From: DASXSB01 sp036506275
Lineage (GTDB): Bacteria > Methylomirabilota > Methylomirabilia > Rokubacteriales > CSP1-6
DNA length: 64,000 nt
Reading direction: 5' to 3'
Assembly (NCBI GenBank): GCA_036506275.1
Contig: DASXSB010000148.1
Location: 30,000-93,999 of the forward strand
Shown one piece after another: positions 28,571 to 42,168 of the stretch. The number at the start of each line of letters is the position of its first letter. Position 1 is the stretch's first letter. A program made the translations under genes and the position numbers. The notes beneath the pieces are model-generated. The model was given only the letters and a program-made list of their open reading frames with translations. It made no database searches and was not told the origin of the DNA.

Positions 28571-29560
28571 GTGATCCCGGCCGCCGCCCCCGTTCCCGCC
28601 GACGTCCTCGCCCCTCTGCGCCGCGATGGCTGTCGTGCGCTCATGCTCGGTCACGTCCATCCCGACGCCGACGTGCTCGGCACGCTGCTCGCGCTCGGTC
28701 TCGCCCTCGAGAGCGGGGCGTGGAGCGTGGTCTACGGCGGACCGCATCCGGCGCCCGACGTCCTCGGCTTTCTCCCCGGCGTGGAGCGCTATGCGGTCCT
28801 CGAGAAGGTGGAGGGGGCGTTCGACGTGGCCGTCCTCACCGACTGCCCGAATCCCGATCGCACGGAGGGCCTGATCGAGCAGGCGCGGAAGGCGGCGGCG
28901 GCTGTGATCAACATCGATCACCACCCTGACAATCGCCGCTACGGCACCGTCAACTGGGTCGACCCCTCGGCGGCGGCGACGGGCGAGATGGTGTACGACC
29001 TGCTGCGCGCCCTCGGGCGCCCGCTGTCGCCCGCGATCGCCACCAACCTCTTCACCGCCGTGCACACGGATACCGGGTCCTTCCGATACTCCAACGTCAC
29101 TCCGCGTACTTTCTCCATCGCGAGTGAGCTGGTGGCGGCGGGCGCGGACCCCGCGTTCATCTCCGGCTGCCTCTACGAGCGGCGCGCGCCGGAGGCGCTC
29201 TCGTGGCTCGGCCAGGCCCTCGCGCGGGTTGGGGTGAGCGACGACGGCCGGATGGCGTGGCTCGCGCTTCCGTTCGGGCTCGTGCCGGAGACCTTCGTGG
29301 AGGGGGAAGAGCTGGTCAACTACCCTCGCTCGATCGCCTCGGTCCGCGTGGCGTGCCTTCTCCGCGAGCGGGACGGCCGCGTGAAGGTGAGCCTCCGCGG
29401 CAAGGGAGACGTCGACGTGAACCGGATCGCGGCGCGCTTCGGCGGCGGCGGCCACGCGAACGCGGCCGGATGCACGGTGCCGGGCCCGCTCGACCGCGCC
29501 ACGCGCGACGTCCTCGCCGCCGTGCGCGACGCGATCGACGCCGCCGCCACCGCCCGGTGA
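28571..29560 (+). CDS. nrnA: DHH/DHHA1 phosphoesterase, NrnA-type
   Basis: Manganese-dependent phosphoesterase; NrnA members degrade nanoRNA (2-5 nt) and dephosphorylate pAp. 329 aa. Metal sites are H-V-H-P-D-A-D-V-L-G (about residues 28-37), a D in V-L-T-D-C-P, and the D-H-H triad in N-I-D-H-H-P-D-N. The C-terminal DHHA1 domain has the substrate-binding G-G-G-G-H-A-N-A-A-G. Located before truB as in Firmicutes and many deltaproteobacteria. GTG start 3 nt after rbfA. Confidence 0.94.
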   Translation: MIPAAAPVPADVLAPLRRDGCRALMLGHVHPDADVLGTLLALGLALESGAWSVVYGGPHPAPDVLGFLPGVERYAVLEKVEGAFDVAVLTDCPNPDRTEGLIEQARKAAAAVINIDHHPDNRRYGTVNWVDPSAAATGEMVYDLLRALGRPLSPAIATNLFTAVHTDTGSFRYSNVTPRTFSIASELVAAGADPAFISGCLYERRAPEALSWLGQALARVGVSDDGRMAWLALPFGLVPETFVEGEELVNYPRSIASVRVACLLRERDGRVKVSLRGKGDVDVNRIAARFGGGGHANAAGCTVPGPLDRATRDVLAAVRDAIDAAATAR

Positions 29561-29573
29561 CGGGACCGCGCGC

Positions 29574-30515
29574 GTGAGCGGGCGCGGGCGCCGCGGCGAG
29601 GCGCCGCCGCGGTCGGGCATTCTCGTCGTCGACAAGTCGCGCGGGGTGACGTCGTTCGACGTCGTGGTCGCGGTGCGCCGTGTCCTCGGGGCGCGGCGGG
29701 TGGGACACGGCGGAACGCTCGATCCCGAAGCCGTCGGCATCCTGCCCGTTCTCATCGGTGAAGCCACCAAGCTGAGCCCGTACCTGGTGGACCAGGACAA
29801 GGAGTACGTCGCCGTCGTCCGGTGGGGCGTCAGCACGGATACGCACGACCTCAGCGGACGCGTCGTCGCCACCGCCCCCGTGCCTGCGCTCTCGCGGGAG
29901 GCGGTGGACCGCGCGTGCGCGCCGTTCCGCGGACGCATCACGCAGACGCCCCCCATGTACTCCGCCCTCCACCACGCCGGACGCCGGCTCTACGAGCTGG
30001 CCCGCGAAGGCGTGGAGGTGGAGCGGACGCCGCGCGAGGTCGTCGTGCACGCGCTCACCGTGGAGGCGCTGACGCCGACGACGGCGACCCTCCGCATCGT
30101 GTGCGGCAAGGGAATGTACGTTCGTACGCTCGCCGCCGACCTCGGCGATCGTCTCGGCTGCGGCGGGACGTTGGAATCGTTGCAGAGGACGCGAGTGGGG
30201 CCCTTCACGCTGGCGGAGGCGGTGAGCGTCGCCGAGGTCCGCCCCGGTAACGCGCCCGCGCTCTGGGCGCGAGTGCTCGGCGCCGACGCCGCCCTCGAGG
30301 GCTGGCCCGCGGTGACGCTCGGTGACGCCGAAACCGTGGCGTTCCTCCACGGTCAGACGGTCGCGCCGGCGGCTGCCGGTGACACCGCCGGCTTCGTGCG
30401 CGTGTACGACGGGGCCGGGCGATTTCTCGGTGTCGGCGAGCGGCGCGCAGGCGCGGTGAAGCCGGCGCGGATACTCCATGCAGATCGTCCAGGGACTCGA
30501 GAGCTTCCGGCCTGA
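29574..30515 (+). CDS. truB: tRNA pseudouridine-55 synthase
   Basis: Makes Psi55 in the T-loop of all tRNAs; 313 aa. The catalytic Asp is in H-G-G-T-L-D-P-E-A-V-G-I-L-P. The K-E-Y-V-A-V-V-R-W-G-V strand, T-Q-T-P-P-M-Y-S-A-L and K-G-M-Y-V-R-T-L-A-x-D-L-G are all present, and a C-terminal PUA-like region ends the protein. Its last 38 nt overlap the start of ribF in another frame. Confidence 0.96.
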   Translation: MSGRGRRGEAPPRSGILVVDKSRGVTSFDVVVAVRRVLGARRVGHGGTLDPEAVGILPVLIGEATKLSPYLVDQDKEYVAVVRWGVSTDTHDLSGRVVATAPVPALSREAVDRACAPFRGRITQTPPMYSALHHAGRRLYELAREGVEVERTPREVVVHALTVEALTPTTATLRIVCGKGMYVRTLAADLGDRLGCGGTLESLQRTRVGPFTLAEAVSVAEVRPGNAPALWARVLGADAALEGWPAVTLGDAETVAFLHGQTVAPAAAGDTAGFVRVYDGAGRFLGVGERRAGAVKPARILHADRPGTRELPA

Positions 30516-31395
30516 CGCCGGGGGTGGCGTAGTCGCCCTCGGCGTTTTCGACGGCGTCCATCTCGGGCACCGCGCGATCCTGGCCGCCGCGGTGTCAGCC
30601 GCCCGGCGGCTCCACGTTCCGCCGCTCGCATGTACGTTCGATCGTCATCCGATGGAAGTCCTCCAGCCCGAGCGAGCGCCCTTGCCGATCACGACGCTGG
30701 AGGAGCGCCTCGACCTCATCGCGGCCACCGGTGTCGACACCGTTCTCGTGCTCGCTTTTACCCGCGAGCTCGCCGCCGTGGAGCCGGAGGCGTTCGTGAA
30801 GGACGTTCTCGCGGGACGGCTTCGCGCGCGGGAGGTCGTGGTGGGGTTCAATCACCGGTTCGGGCGGGGGGCCCGCGGGGACACCGCGCTGCTCGAGCGG
30901 CTGGGCCGGGAATTCGGTTTTCGTACCGAGGTCGTGCCCCCGCTCAGCCTGGGAGGCGTGCCAGTCTCCTCGACGGAGATCCGCGCCGCCCTCCTGGGCG
31001 GTGACGTCGAGCAAGCCGCCGCCTTCCTCGGCCGGCCGTACCGCATCCATGGAGCGGTCGTGCGCGGCGCGGGACGGGGACACACCCTCGGCTTCCCCAC
31101 GGCCAATCTGCTGCCTGATCGTCCTCTGCTGGTGCCCACGGGGGTCTATGCCTGTCGCGCCTGGCTCGACCCGCGCAGCCTGCCCGCGGTCGTCAACGTA
31201 GGCCGCCGGCCCACCTTCGGGGAGACGACGCTCTCGGTGGAGGCGCACATCCTCGACTTCGACGAGGATCTCTACGGGGGGGCGATCGGGCTCGACTTCG
31301 TGGCCCGGCTCCGCGACGAGCAGAAGTTTCCCTCGATAGAGGCGCTCAAGTCCCGGATCGCCCTCGACGTGGCGGAGGCGCGGCAGCGTCTGTAG
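30478..31395 (+). CDS. ribF: Bifunctional riboflavin kinase / FAD synthetase
   Basis: Converts riboflavin to FMN and then FAD; 305 aa. N-terminal FAD-synthetase domain with G-V-F-D-G-V-H-L-G-H-R and V-S-S-T-E-I-R; C-terminal flavokinase domain with G-H-T-L-G-F-P-T-A-N-L and G-V-Y-A-C-R. The start at ATG 30478 lies inside truB (38-nt overlap), confirmed by the conserved G-V-F-D-G-V motif beginning about residue 22. Confidence 0.95.
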   Translation: MQIVQGLESFRPDAGGGVVALGVFDGVHLGHRAILAAAVSAARRLHVPPLACTFDRHPMEVLQPERAPLPITTLEERLDLIAATGVDTVLVLAFTRELAAVEPEAFVKDVLAGRLRAREVVVGFNHRFGRGARGDTALLERLGREFGFRTEVVPPLSLGGVPVSSTEIRAALLGGDVEQAAAFLGRPYRIHGAVVRGAGRGHTLGFPTANLLPDRPLLVPTGVYACRAWLDPRSLPAVVNVGRRPTFGETTLSVEAHILDFDEDLYGGAIGLDFVARLRDEQKFPSIEALKSRIALDVAEARQRL

Positions 31396-31412
31396 CGGCT
31401 CCCCGCCGAACC

Positions 31413-31441
31413 TTTACTTCGCGGAGGAGCCATGTTACAGT
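31413..31441 (+). promoter_or_regulatory. Candidate promoter for rpsO-pnp
   Basis: TTTACT (31413-31418), 17 nt, TACAGT (31436-31441) in the 135-nt gap after ribF, each 4/6 to consensus. It would give a leader of about 80 nt to rpsO, long enough for the S15 autoregulation known in other bacteria, though no specific fold was identified. Confidence 0.4.
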
Positions 31442-31530
31442 CTGGGTCGTATCTGCTCACCAAAGAAAGGATTTTTGAACCCGTCTCGGTGGAGCTCTCC
31501 CCGGGGCGTGGCGATTGGAGGCCCCCCGGT

Positions 31531-31800
31531 ATGCCGGTCACGATCGATCGGAAGAAGAGCTTGATCGAGCAGTTTCGAGTTCACGAGGGCGACACGGGAT
31601 CGCCCGAGGTGCAGATCGCGCTCCTGACCGAGCGCGTCAATGGCCTGACCGAGCACTTCAAGCTGCACGCCAAGGATCATCATTCGCGGCGTGGGCTCTT
31701 GATGCTGATCGGGAAGCGACGGGGGTTACTGGAGTATCTCAAGAACAAGGATGCGGAGCGCTACCGGACGGTGATCGAGAAGCTCGGCATTCGTCGGTGA
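31531..31800 (+). CDS. rpsO: 30S ribosomal protein S15
   Basis: Primary 16S rRNA-binding protein, exactly 89 aa, the family length. The ATG at 31531 is chosen because GGAGG (31517-31521) lies 9 nt upstream; an earlier in-frame ATG (31432) would add 33 unrelated residues. It shows H-E-G-D-T-G-S-P-E-V-Q-I-A-L-L-T, H-H-S-R-R-G-L-L and Y-L-K-N-K-D. Followed by pnp, the conserved pair. Confidence 0.98.
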   Translation: MPVTIDRKKSLIEQFRVHEGDTGSPEVQIALLTERVNGLTEHFKLHAKDHHSRRGLLMLIGKRRGLLEYLKNKDAERYRTVIEKLGIRR

Positions 31801-31933
31801 CGCTGCCGCCCACGACGGGACTTGGCTGGTCCTCGGACGGAAAGAATCCGGGGGCCCACGAGCGGCCACGAGGCTGCTCTTCACTTCTGGCGTTCGCCCG
31901 GATACGGCCGAACCACGAGGACAAGCGAATCGT

Positions 31934-34064
<2,131 letters not shown>

Positions 34065-34072
<8 letters not shown>

Positions 34073-35330
34073 AGAGTATCGGAAGAGCGTTCTCGCCAAC
34101 GGCATCCGCGTCATCACGGAGCGGATGCCCCACGTGCGCTCGGTGGCGGTGGGGGTCTGGGTGGAGACGGGCTCGCGACGGGAGCCCGAGAGCCGCGGCG
34201 GGATGTCCCACCTCATCGAGCACCTCGTCTTCAAGGGCACCGCCACTCGCACCGCCGAGGAGATCGCACGTGCGATGGACTCGGTGGGCGGACAGATGGA
34301 CGCCTTCACGACCAAGGAGCACACCTGCTTCTACGTGCAGGTCCTCGACGAGCATCTCCCCCTCGCGGTGGACCTCCTCACGGACATCCTGTTGCATCCG
34401 CTGTTCAATGCCGATGAGCTCGAGCGCGAGAAGTCCGTCGTCCTCCAGGAGATCAAGATGGTGGAGGACACGCCGGACGACATCATCCACGACATCTTCG
34501 CGGCCCAGGTGTGGGAAGGGCATCCGCTCGGACGCCCGATCCTCGGCACCCGGGACGCCGTGACCGCGTACGGCCGCGACACGATACTCAGCCACTTCAC
34601 GGAGGAGTACGTCCCGCCCAAGGTCATCATCGCCGTCGCCGGCAACGTCACCCACGAGCGCGTGGTGGACCTCTTCGGCCACGGCTTCAACGGCTTCCGG
34701 CGGGAAGCGCCCGATCGGCCCCACGAGGCGCCCACCATGAAGCCCGGCGTGAACATCGTGGCCAAGACGCTGGAGCAGGTCCACCTCGTGATGGGATTTC
34801 CGGGGCTGCCGCACGCTGCCCCCGAGCGCTATGCGCTGTTCCTGCTCAACGACATCATGGGCGGCAGCATGTCCTCGCGTCTCTTCCAGGAGGTGCGCGA
34901 GCGGCAGGGCCTCGTGTACTCGATCCACTCCGGGGTGCAGGCGTTTCTCGACACCGGGATCCTCTACGTCTATGCGGCCACCGATCCTCCGAACTTCTCG
35001 AAGGTGCTCAAGTCCACCCTCAAGGAGCTGCGCGAGCTCAAGAAGACGGGTGTGACCCAGGACGAGCTGCGCCGCACCAAGGACCACCTCAAGGGCAGTC
35101 TCATGCTCTCGCTGGAGTCGACGTCGAGCCGCATGAACCGGCTCGCCAAGCACGAGATGCACCTGGGCTCCTTCCTCACCATGGATCAGATGCTGACCGG
35201 GATCGACAGCGTCCGTCACGAGGAGGTCCAGGCCCTCGTCACCGAGCTGCTCGACGAGGAGCACCTCGCCCTCACCACGCTCGGCCCTCTCGACCGCCGC
35301 AACCTCCCCCGCGAGCTCCTGCGACACTAG
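34065..35330 (+). CDS. M16-family zinc metallopeptidase
   Basis: Processing-peptidase-like (pitrilysin/MPP) protein of 421 aa. The inverted zinc motif H-x-x-E-H is in H-L-I-E-H-L-V-F-K-G-T, and the distal Glu ligand lies about 75 residues on in a V-V-L-Q-E-I-K-M-V-E-D-T helix. A second, inactive-type M16 domain covers the C-terminal half (R-L-F-Q-E-V-R-E-R-Q-G-L-V-Y). Homologues follow pnp in Firmicutes and other lineages; physiological substrates are poorly known. GTG start overlaps pnp by 8 nt. Confidence 0.93.
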
Positions 35331-35413
35331 TCGCCGCGTCACACGGCCGCGCGCAGCTCCGTCGCCGCGCGTGCCCGCCGCACGACCCCCTAGCGCGCGT
35401 GCCCGGCGTCGGC

Positions 35414-35419
35414 TATGGT
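35414..35419 (+). promoter_or_regulatory. Candidate -10 element close to purB start
   Basis: TATGGT ends 9 nt before the purB ATG, in the only gap (98 nt) at the head of the purine cluster. No convincing -35 lies 16-18 nt upstream. The same hexamer is the -10 of the rpiB promoter at 52430. Confidence 0.35.
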
Positions 35420-35428
35420 GAGAGCGCG

Positions 35429-36727
35429 ATGATCGAGCGGTACACGCGGCCGGCCATGGGCGCGATCTGGAGCGAGGACGCCAAATACGCCGCGTGGCTC
35501 AAGGTCGAGCTGGCCGTGTGCGAGGCGTTCGCGCGCCGTGGTCGCATCCCCGCCGACGCGATGGCGCGCATCCGCGCCAAGGCCCGCTTCGAGCTTCCCC
35601 GCATCCAGGCCATCCTGGCCACGGTCAAGCACGAGATGATCGCGTTGCTAACCAACCTCGAAGAGCACCTCGGCGACGACTCGCGCTTCGTCCACATCGG
35701 CCTCACGTCCTCCGACGTCTGGGACACCGCCGTCGCCCTCCAGCTCCGCGACGCCACCGATCTCCTTATCCCGGGCCAGGAACGACTCCGGGACGCCCTG
35801 CGCCAGCAGGCGCTCCGTCACAAGGACACGCTGATGGCGGGGCGGACCCACGGCGTCCACGCCGAGCCCACGACGTTCGGGCTCAAGGCCGCGGTGTGGT
35901 TCGCAGAGGCGGAGCGAAACCTCGAGCGCCTGCGACGAGCGCGCGCGATCATCGCGGTCGGACAGATCTCGGGCGCGGTGGGGACGTTCGCCCACGTGGA
36001 TCCCGACGTCGAGGAGGAAGTCTGCCGCGAGCTGGGGCTCGCGGTGGAGCCTGCATCCACCCAGGTCATCCAGCGCGACCGCCACGCGGAGTATTGCACG
36101 ACGCTGGCGGTGGTGGCGGCCTCCCTCGAGAAGATCGCGACGGAAGTCCGCGGCCTCCAGCGCACGGAGATTCTCGAGGTGGAGGAGCCGTTCGGAGAGG
36201 GACAGAAGGGCTCGAGCGCGATGCCGCACAAGCGAAATCCCGAGCTGGCGGAGCGCATCTGCGGTCTCGCCCGCCTCGTGCGCAGCAACGCGCAGGCGGC
36301 GCTGGAGAACGTGGCGCTCTGGCACGAGCGCGACATCAGCCACTCGTCGGTGGAGCGCGTCATCCTCCCCGACTCCACCATCGTGCTCGACTACCTGCTC
36401 GACCTCACTGCCTTCGTCATGGAAGGCCTCCAGGTCTATCCCGACCGCATGGCGGAAAATCTGGAGCGCAGCTACGGGCTCGTCTACTCCCAGCGCGTGT
36501 TGCTCGCCCTCACCGACAGCGGGCTGGCCCGGCAAGTCGCCTACGAGCTGGTGCAGCGCCACGCCATGCGCGCGTGGCGCGAGCGCCGCTCGTTCTTCGA
36601 GCTGCTGGCCGGCGATCCCGCCGTCACCGACCGCCTTTCGGCGGAGGAGCTCAAGCGATGCTTCGATCCCGCGTGGTACGTGCGCAACGTGGACGCCGTG
36701 TTTCGCCGTCTCGGGCTTCTGGCGTGA
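35429..36727 (+). CDS. purB: Adenylosuccinate lyase
   Basis: Acts twice in purine synthesis, releasing fumarate from SAICAR and from adenylosuccinate; 432 aa. The superfamily signature is G-S-S-A-M-P-H-K-R-N-P, preceded by the flexible loop with the catalytic Ser. Other conserved stretches are H-I-G-L-T-S-S-D-V-W-D-T-A, G-R-T-H-G-V-H-A-E-P with the catalytic His, and W-H-E-R-D-I-S-H-S-S-V-E-R. First gene of the purine cluster; GTGA overlap with purC. Confidence 0.97.
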   Translation: MIERYTRPAMGAIWSEDAKYAAWLKVELAVCEAFARRGRIPADAMARIRAKARFELPRIQAILATVKHEMIALLTNLEEHLGDDSRFVHIGLTSSDVWDTAVALQLRDATDLLIPGQERLRDALRQQALRHKDTLMAGRTHGVHAEPTTFGLKAAVWFAEAERNLERLRRARAIIAVGQISGAVGTFAHVDPDVEEEVCRELGLAVEPASTQVIQRDRHAEYCTTLAVVAASLEKIATEVRGLQRTEILEVEEPFGEGQKGSSAMPHKRNPELAERICGLARLVRSNAQAALENVALWHERDISHSSVERVILPDSTIVLDYLLDLTAFVMEGLQVYPDRMAENLERSYGLVYSQRVLLALTDSGLARQVAYELVQRHAMRAWRERRSFFELLAGDPAVTDRLSAEELKRCFDPAWYVRNVDAVFRRLGLLA

Positions 36728-37464
36728 CGCGGGCGCCCGCTCTCGACCTCGAACCTCGAGCGAAGCTCTACGAGGGCAAGGCGAAGATCGTCTACGCCAC
36801 CGACCGCCCCGACGTCGTCATCCAGTACTTCAAGGACGACGCCACCGCCTTCAACGCGTTGAAGCGCGGCACCATCGTGGGCAAGGGCGTGGTGAACAAC
36901 CGGATGTCGGCGGTGCTGTTCGAGCGCCTCGCCAAGGCCGGCATTCCCACCCACTACCTGGGCACGCGCTCCGAGCGCGAAATGGTGTGCCGGCGGCTCG
37001 ACATCATCAAGATCGAGACGATCGTGCGCAACGTGGTGGCGGGCAGCCTCGCCAAGCGAACGGGGCTCGAGGAAGGCACGCCCATCCGGGAGCCGATCGT
37101 GGAGCTGTACTACAAGTCGGATCCCCTCGGTGATCCCATGATCAACGAGGAGCACGCGCGCATGCTCGACCTCGCCACCCCCGCCGAGCTGACGTGGATC
37201 CATCGGATGGCGCTCAAGATCAACGCCGTCCTCAAGCCCCACCTCGCGCGGCGCCGGCTCCTCCTCGTCGACTTCAAGCTCGAGTTCGGGCGCGCGAAGA
37301 AGAAGCTCTTCCTGGGCGACGAGATCTCGCCCGACACCTGCCGGCTGTGGGACGTGGGAACGCAGGAGCGTCTCGACAAGGATCGCTTCCGGCGCGATCT
37401 CGGCGGGGTCGAGGAGGCGTATCAGGAGGTGTACCGGCGCGTGGTGGAGGGCGAAGGCCGGTGA
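36724..37464 (+). CDS. purC: SAICAR synthetase
   Basis: Joins aspartate to CAIR using ATP; 246 aa. Opens with K-L-Y-E-G-K-A-K-I-V-Y-A-T, then F-K-D-D-A-T-A-F-N, E-M-V-C-R-R-L-D-I-I-K-I-E, and the C-terminal V-D-F-K-L-E-F-G with D-E-I-S-P-D-T-C-R-L-W-D. GTG start overlaps purB and its stop overlaps purS, both by GTGA. Confidence 0.97.
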   Translation: MTRAPALDLEPRAKLYEGKAKIVYATDRPDVVIQYFKDDATAFNALKRGTIVGKGVVNNRMSAVLFERLAKAGIPTHYLGTRSEREMVCRRLDIIKIETIVRNVVAGSLAKRTGLEEGTPIREPIVELYYKSDPLGDPMINEEHARMLDLATPAELTWIHRMALKINAVLKPHLARRRLLLVDFKLEFGRAKKKLFLGDEISPDTCRLWDVGTQERLDKDRFRRDLGGVEEAYQEVYRRVVEGEGR

Positions 37465-37736
37465 AGGCCCGCGTGCTCGTCCGTCTGAAGCCGGGAATCC
37501 TCGACGTGCAGGGGAGCGCGATCGCGCGCGCCCTCGGCGGCCTCGGCTTCGACGACGTGCGCGAGCTGCGCGTGGGCAAGGTCATCGAGGTCGAGATCGC
37601 CGACGCTGACGCCGGCCGCGCGCGCGCCCGTGTCGACGAGATGTGCAAGAAGCTTCTCGCCAATCCGGTCATCGAGGACTACACGATCGAGCTCGGCACC
37701 GCCGACGATCTTGCCGTCGCGCGATCCGGGCGGTAA
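37461..37736 (+). CDS. purS: FGAM synthase subunit PurS
   Basis: A 91-aa partner that bridges PurQ and the small PurL in the three-part FGAM synthase. Begins K-A-R-V-L-V-R-L-K-P-G-I-L-D-V-Q-G, with L-R-V-G-K-V-I-E-V-E and N-P-V-I-E-D-Y near the end, all typical. Its presence agrees with the short PurL found downstream. Confidence 0.95.
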   Translation: MKARVLVRLKPGILDVQGSAIARALGGLGFDDVRELRVGKVIEVEIADADAGRARARVDEMCKKLLANPVIEDYTIELGTADDLAVARSGR

Positions 37737-37796
37737 GATGATCGCCGTCGTGGCCTCGCGCTCTGAACTCCGGTCTCAGAGGAGCCATTCCCGCTC

Positions 37797-38510
37797 ATGA
37801 GGTTCGGCGTCGTCGTCTTCCCCGGCACCTGGAGCGACTGCGACTTCCACTACGTGATCTCGGAAGTGCTCCACCAGCCCGTGAAGTACGTGTGGCATCG
37901 TGACCGGAGCCTCGGCGAGTTCGACTGCCTCGTGTTGCCGGGCGGGTTCGCCTACGGCGACTACCTGCGCGCGGGGGCGGTGGCGGGACGTTCACCCGTG
38001 GTGGAATCGGTGCGGGAGTTCACGGCGGGTGGCGGTCTCGTCCTCGGCTCCTGCAACGGCTTTCAGATCCTGTGCGAGGCGGGAGTGTTGCCGGGGGCGC
38101 TCATGCGCAACGAGTGCCTGCAGTACCGGTGTCAGTCCACGCACCTGCGCGTCGAGAACGTCGACACGCCCTTCACGCGCGGCCTGCGCCCGGGCCAGGT
38201 GCTGACGATGCCGATCTCGCACGGGGAAGGGAAGTACCACGCCGACCCCGAAACGCTGAAGGTCTTGAAGCAGCAGAACCGCGTCGTGTTCCGCTACGCC
38301 ACCCCCGACGGCCGCCTCACGCGGGAGGCGAATCCGAACGGTTCTCTCGACAACATCGCGGGGATCGTGAACGAGGAAGGCACGGTGCTCGGCATGATGC
38401 CGCACCCCGAGCGCGCCGCGGAAACGGCGATGGGAGGGACCGACGGGCTCCTGCTGTTCAAGTCGCTCCTCGGCAGCCTGGTCGAGGACGGCACCTTTCT
38501 CAAGCGCTGA
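37797..38510 (+). CDS. purQ: FGAM synthase glutaminase subunit PurQ
   Basis: Class I glutamine amidotransferase that supplies ammonia to PurL; 237 aa. The nucleophile Cys is in G-S-C-N-G-F-Q-I-L, with the His-Glu pair in M-M-P-H-P-E-R-A-A-E. N-terminal F-P-G-T-W-S-D-C-D and L-P-G-G-F-A-Y-G-D-Y-L-R-A-G match the family. A 60-nt gap separates it from purS, with GAGGAG about 12 nt before the ATG. Confidence 0.97.
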   Translation: MRFGVVVFPGTWSDCDFHYVISEVLHQPVKYVWHRDRSLGEFDCLVLPGGFAYGDYLRAGAVAGRSPVVESVREFTAGGGLVLGSCNGFQILCEAGVLPGALMRNECLQYRCQSTHLRVENVDTPFTRGLRPGQVLTMPISHGEGKYHADPETLKVLKQQNRVVFRYATPDGRLTREANPNGSLDNIAGIVNEEGTVLGMMPHPERAAETAMGGTDGLLLFKSLLGSLVEDGTFLKR

Positions 38511-38542
38511 TCGCGCCTTCGTCCGCGGCGGATGGGAGCGGG

Positions 38543-40745
38543 TTGACGCCGTCTGAGCCGAAGGTCACCGCCGACCTCGCGCGCGACCTCGGACTCACCA
38601 TCGAAGAATACGACCGCATCATCGCGCGGCTCGGCCGCGAGCCCACCTACACGGAGATCGGCCTCTTCTCCGCGCTGTGGTCCGAGCACTGCGCCTACAA
38701 GCACTCGCGGATCTTCCTGGGCCGGCTGCCGCAGACCGGTCCCCACGTCCTCCAGGGCCCCGGCGAGAACGCGGGAGCGCTCGACATCGGGGAGGGGTGG
38801 GCGGTCGTGTTCAAGATCGAAAGCCACAATCACCCGTCGTTCATCGAGCCGTTTCAGGGAGCGGCCACGGGAGTGGGCGGCATCCTGCGCGACATCTTCA
38901 CGATGGGGGCGCGGCCGATCGCGCTCCTCGACTCGCTGCGCTTCGGTGATCCCGCCGATCCCAAGACGCGGCACCTGATCACCGGTGTCGTCTCCGGCAT
39001 CAGCTGGTACGGGAACTGTTTCGGGTGCCCGACCGTCGGCGGCGAGGTCGCCTTCGCGCCGGAGTACGCGGGCAACCCGCTCGTCAACGTCATGTGCGTG
39101 GGGCTGGTGAGGGCCGATCGCATCTTCCGTGCGCGCGCGGAGGGCGTCGGCAACCCCGTGTTCTACGTCGGGAACAAGACCGGTCGCGACGGCATCCACG
39201 GCGCCACCATGGCGTCGGCCACGTTCGACGAGCACGCCGAGGAACGGCGGCCCACCGTCCAGGTAGGCGATCCCTTCACCGAAAAGCTGCTGCTGGAGGC
39301 GTGCCTGGAAGCGATGAGCACGGGAGCCGTGGTCGGTATCCAGGACATGGGCGCCGCCGGTCTCGCCTGCTGCACGTCGGAGATGCCGGCTCGCAGCGGC
39401 ACCGGCATGGACGTGGAGCTGGCGCGGGTGCCGCGGCGCGAACGCGGGATGTCCCCGTACGAGCTGCTGCTCTCGGAGTCGCAGGAGCGCATGCTGCTGG
39501 TGGCGCAGCGGGGACGCGAAGAGGAGGTGCGCCGGACGTTCGCGAAGTGGGAGCTGGACGCCGTCGAGATCGGCCGCGTGGTGAGCGGCGGCGACCTGAC
39601 CATCAAGATGGACGGCGAGGTGGTGGCGCAGGTGCCGGTGGACGCGCTGAGCGAGGCGCCCCGGTACGACAAGCCACGCGTGCGACCGGCCGCCCTCGAC
39701 CAGCTCGTCGCCCTCGATCCCCTCAAGTTCTCGGAGCCCGCGGAGTACGGCGCCGCCCTCGAGACGCTCCTGGCCTCGCCCACGATCGCTTCCAAGGAGT
39801 GGGTGTATCGCCAGTACGATCAGCAGGTCGGTCTGAACACGCTCGTGCTTCCGGGGTCCGATGCCGCTGTCCTCCGCGTGAAGGGCACGCGTCGCGGCCT
39901 CGCCGTGAAGACCGACGGCAACGGCCGCCACGTCTTTCTCGACCCGCGCCGCGGCGCCGCCATGGCGGTCTGCGAAGCCGCGCGCAACGTCTCCTGCGCG
40001 GGCGCGCGCCCGCTCGGCGTGACGGACTGCCTGAATTTTGGGTCGCCGGAGCGGCCGGAAATCCTGTGGCAGTTCGCGGAAGCCGTGGACGGCATCGCGG
40101 AGGCGTGCCGGGCGCTGGAGCTGCCGGTAGTGGGCGGCAACGTTTCCTTCTACAATGAGACCAGCGGGCAGGCCATTCTTCCCACCCCGGTGATCGGTGT
40201 GGTGGGCCTGCTCGAGGACGCCTCGCGCCACGCGACCCAGTACTTCGCGGGGTCCGGGCACCGGGTGGCGCTGCTCGGAGGGGACGATGTCAGCCTCGGT
40301 GGCAGCGAGTATCTGTGGGCGGTGCACGCGACGCTGGGGGGGACGCTCGCCGCGCTCGATCTCGAGCTCGAGCGACGGGTGCAGGCCGCGGTGCGCGCCG
40401 CCATCGGAGCCGGTCTGGTGAGGTCTGCCCACGACTGTGCGGAGGGCGGCATCGCCGTCGCCCTCGCGGAGAGTTGCATCACCGGTCGCGAGCACGTCGG
40501 CTGCGACGTGGCGCTCCCCGAGGGGCGGCGCGCCGACGTCACCGTCTTCGGCGAAGGGCCCTCGCGCGTGGTGGTGAGCGTGGAGAGCGCGCGCGTGCTC
40601 GCGTTCGAGGCGCTGATGGCGGAGAGCGCGATTCCGTGGCGGTGGATCGGAGCCACCGGCGGCGACCACCTGACGATTCGGCTCGGGAGCCGGCGCCTCG
40701 TCGACGCGGCGCTCGCGGCTCTCGAGCAGGCATGGAGGAGGGGCT

Positions 40746-40765
<20 letters not shown>
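38543..40765 (+). CDS. purL: FGAM synthase synthetase subunit PurL (small form)
   Basis: ATP-dependent amidation of FGAR to FGAM; 740 aa, the small PurL that needs PurS and PurQ. Motifs include S-E-H-C-A-Y-K-H-S near the N-terminus, I-E-S-H-N-H-P-S, P-F-Q-G-A-A-T-G-V-G-G, and a second AIRS-like half with D-C-L-N-F-G-S-P. The start is taken as TTG 38543, preceded by GGGAG, because the conserved L-T-I-E-E-Y-D-R-I region begins about 20 residues later and no ATG or GTG lies nearer. Its end overlaps purF by 20 nt. Confidence 0.95.
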
Positions 40766-42158
<1,393 letters not shown>

Positions 42159-42168
42159 GGGTGGCGGC

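Noticed and set aside
31801..31933. A promoter or RNase III hairpin before pnp.
   Set aside because: No pair of hexamers with acceptable spacing and no strong stem was found; nothing could be supported.
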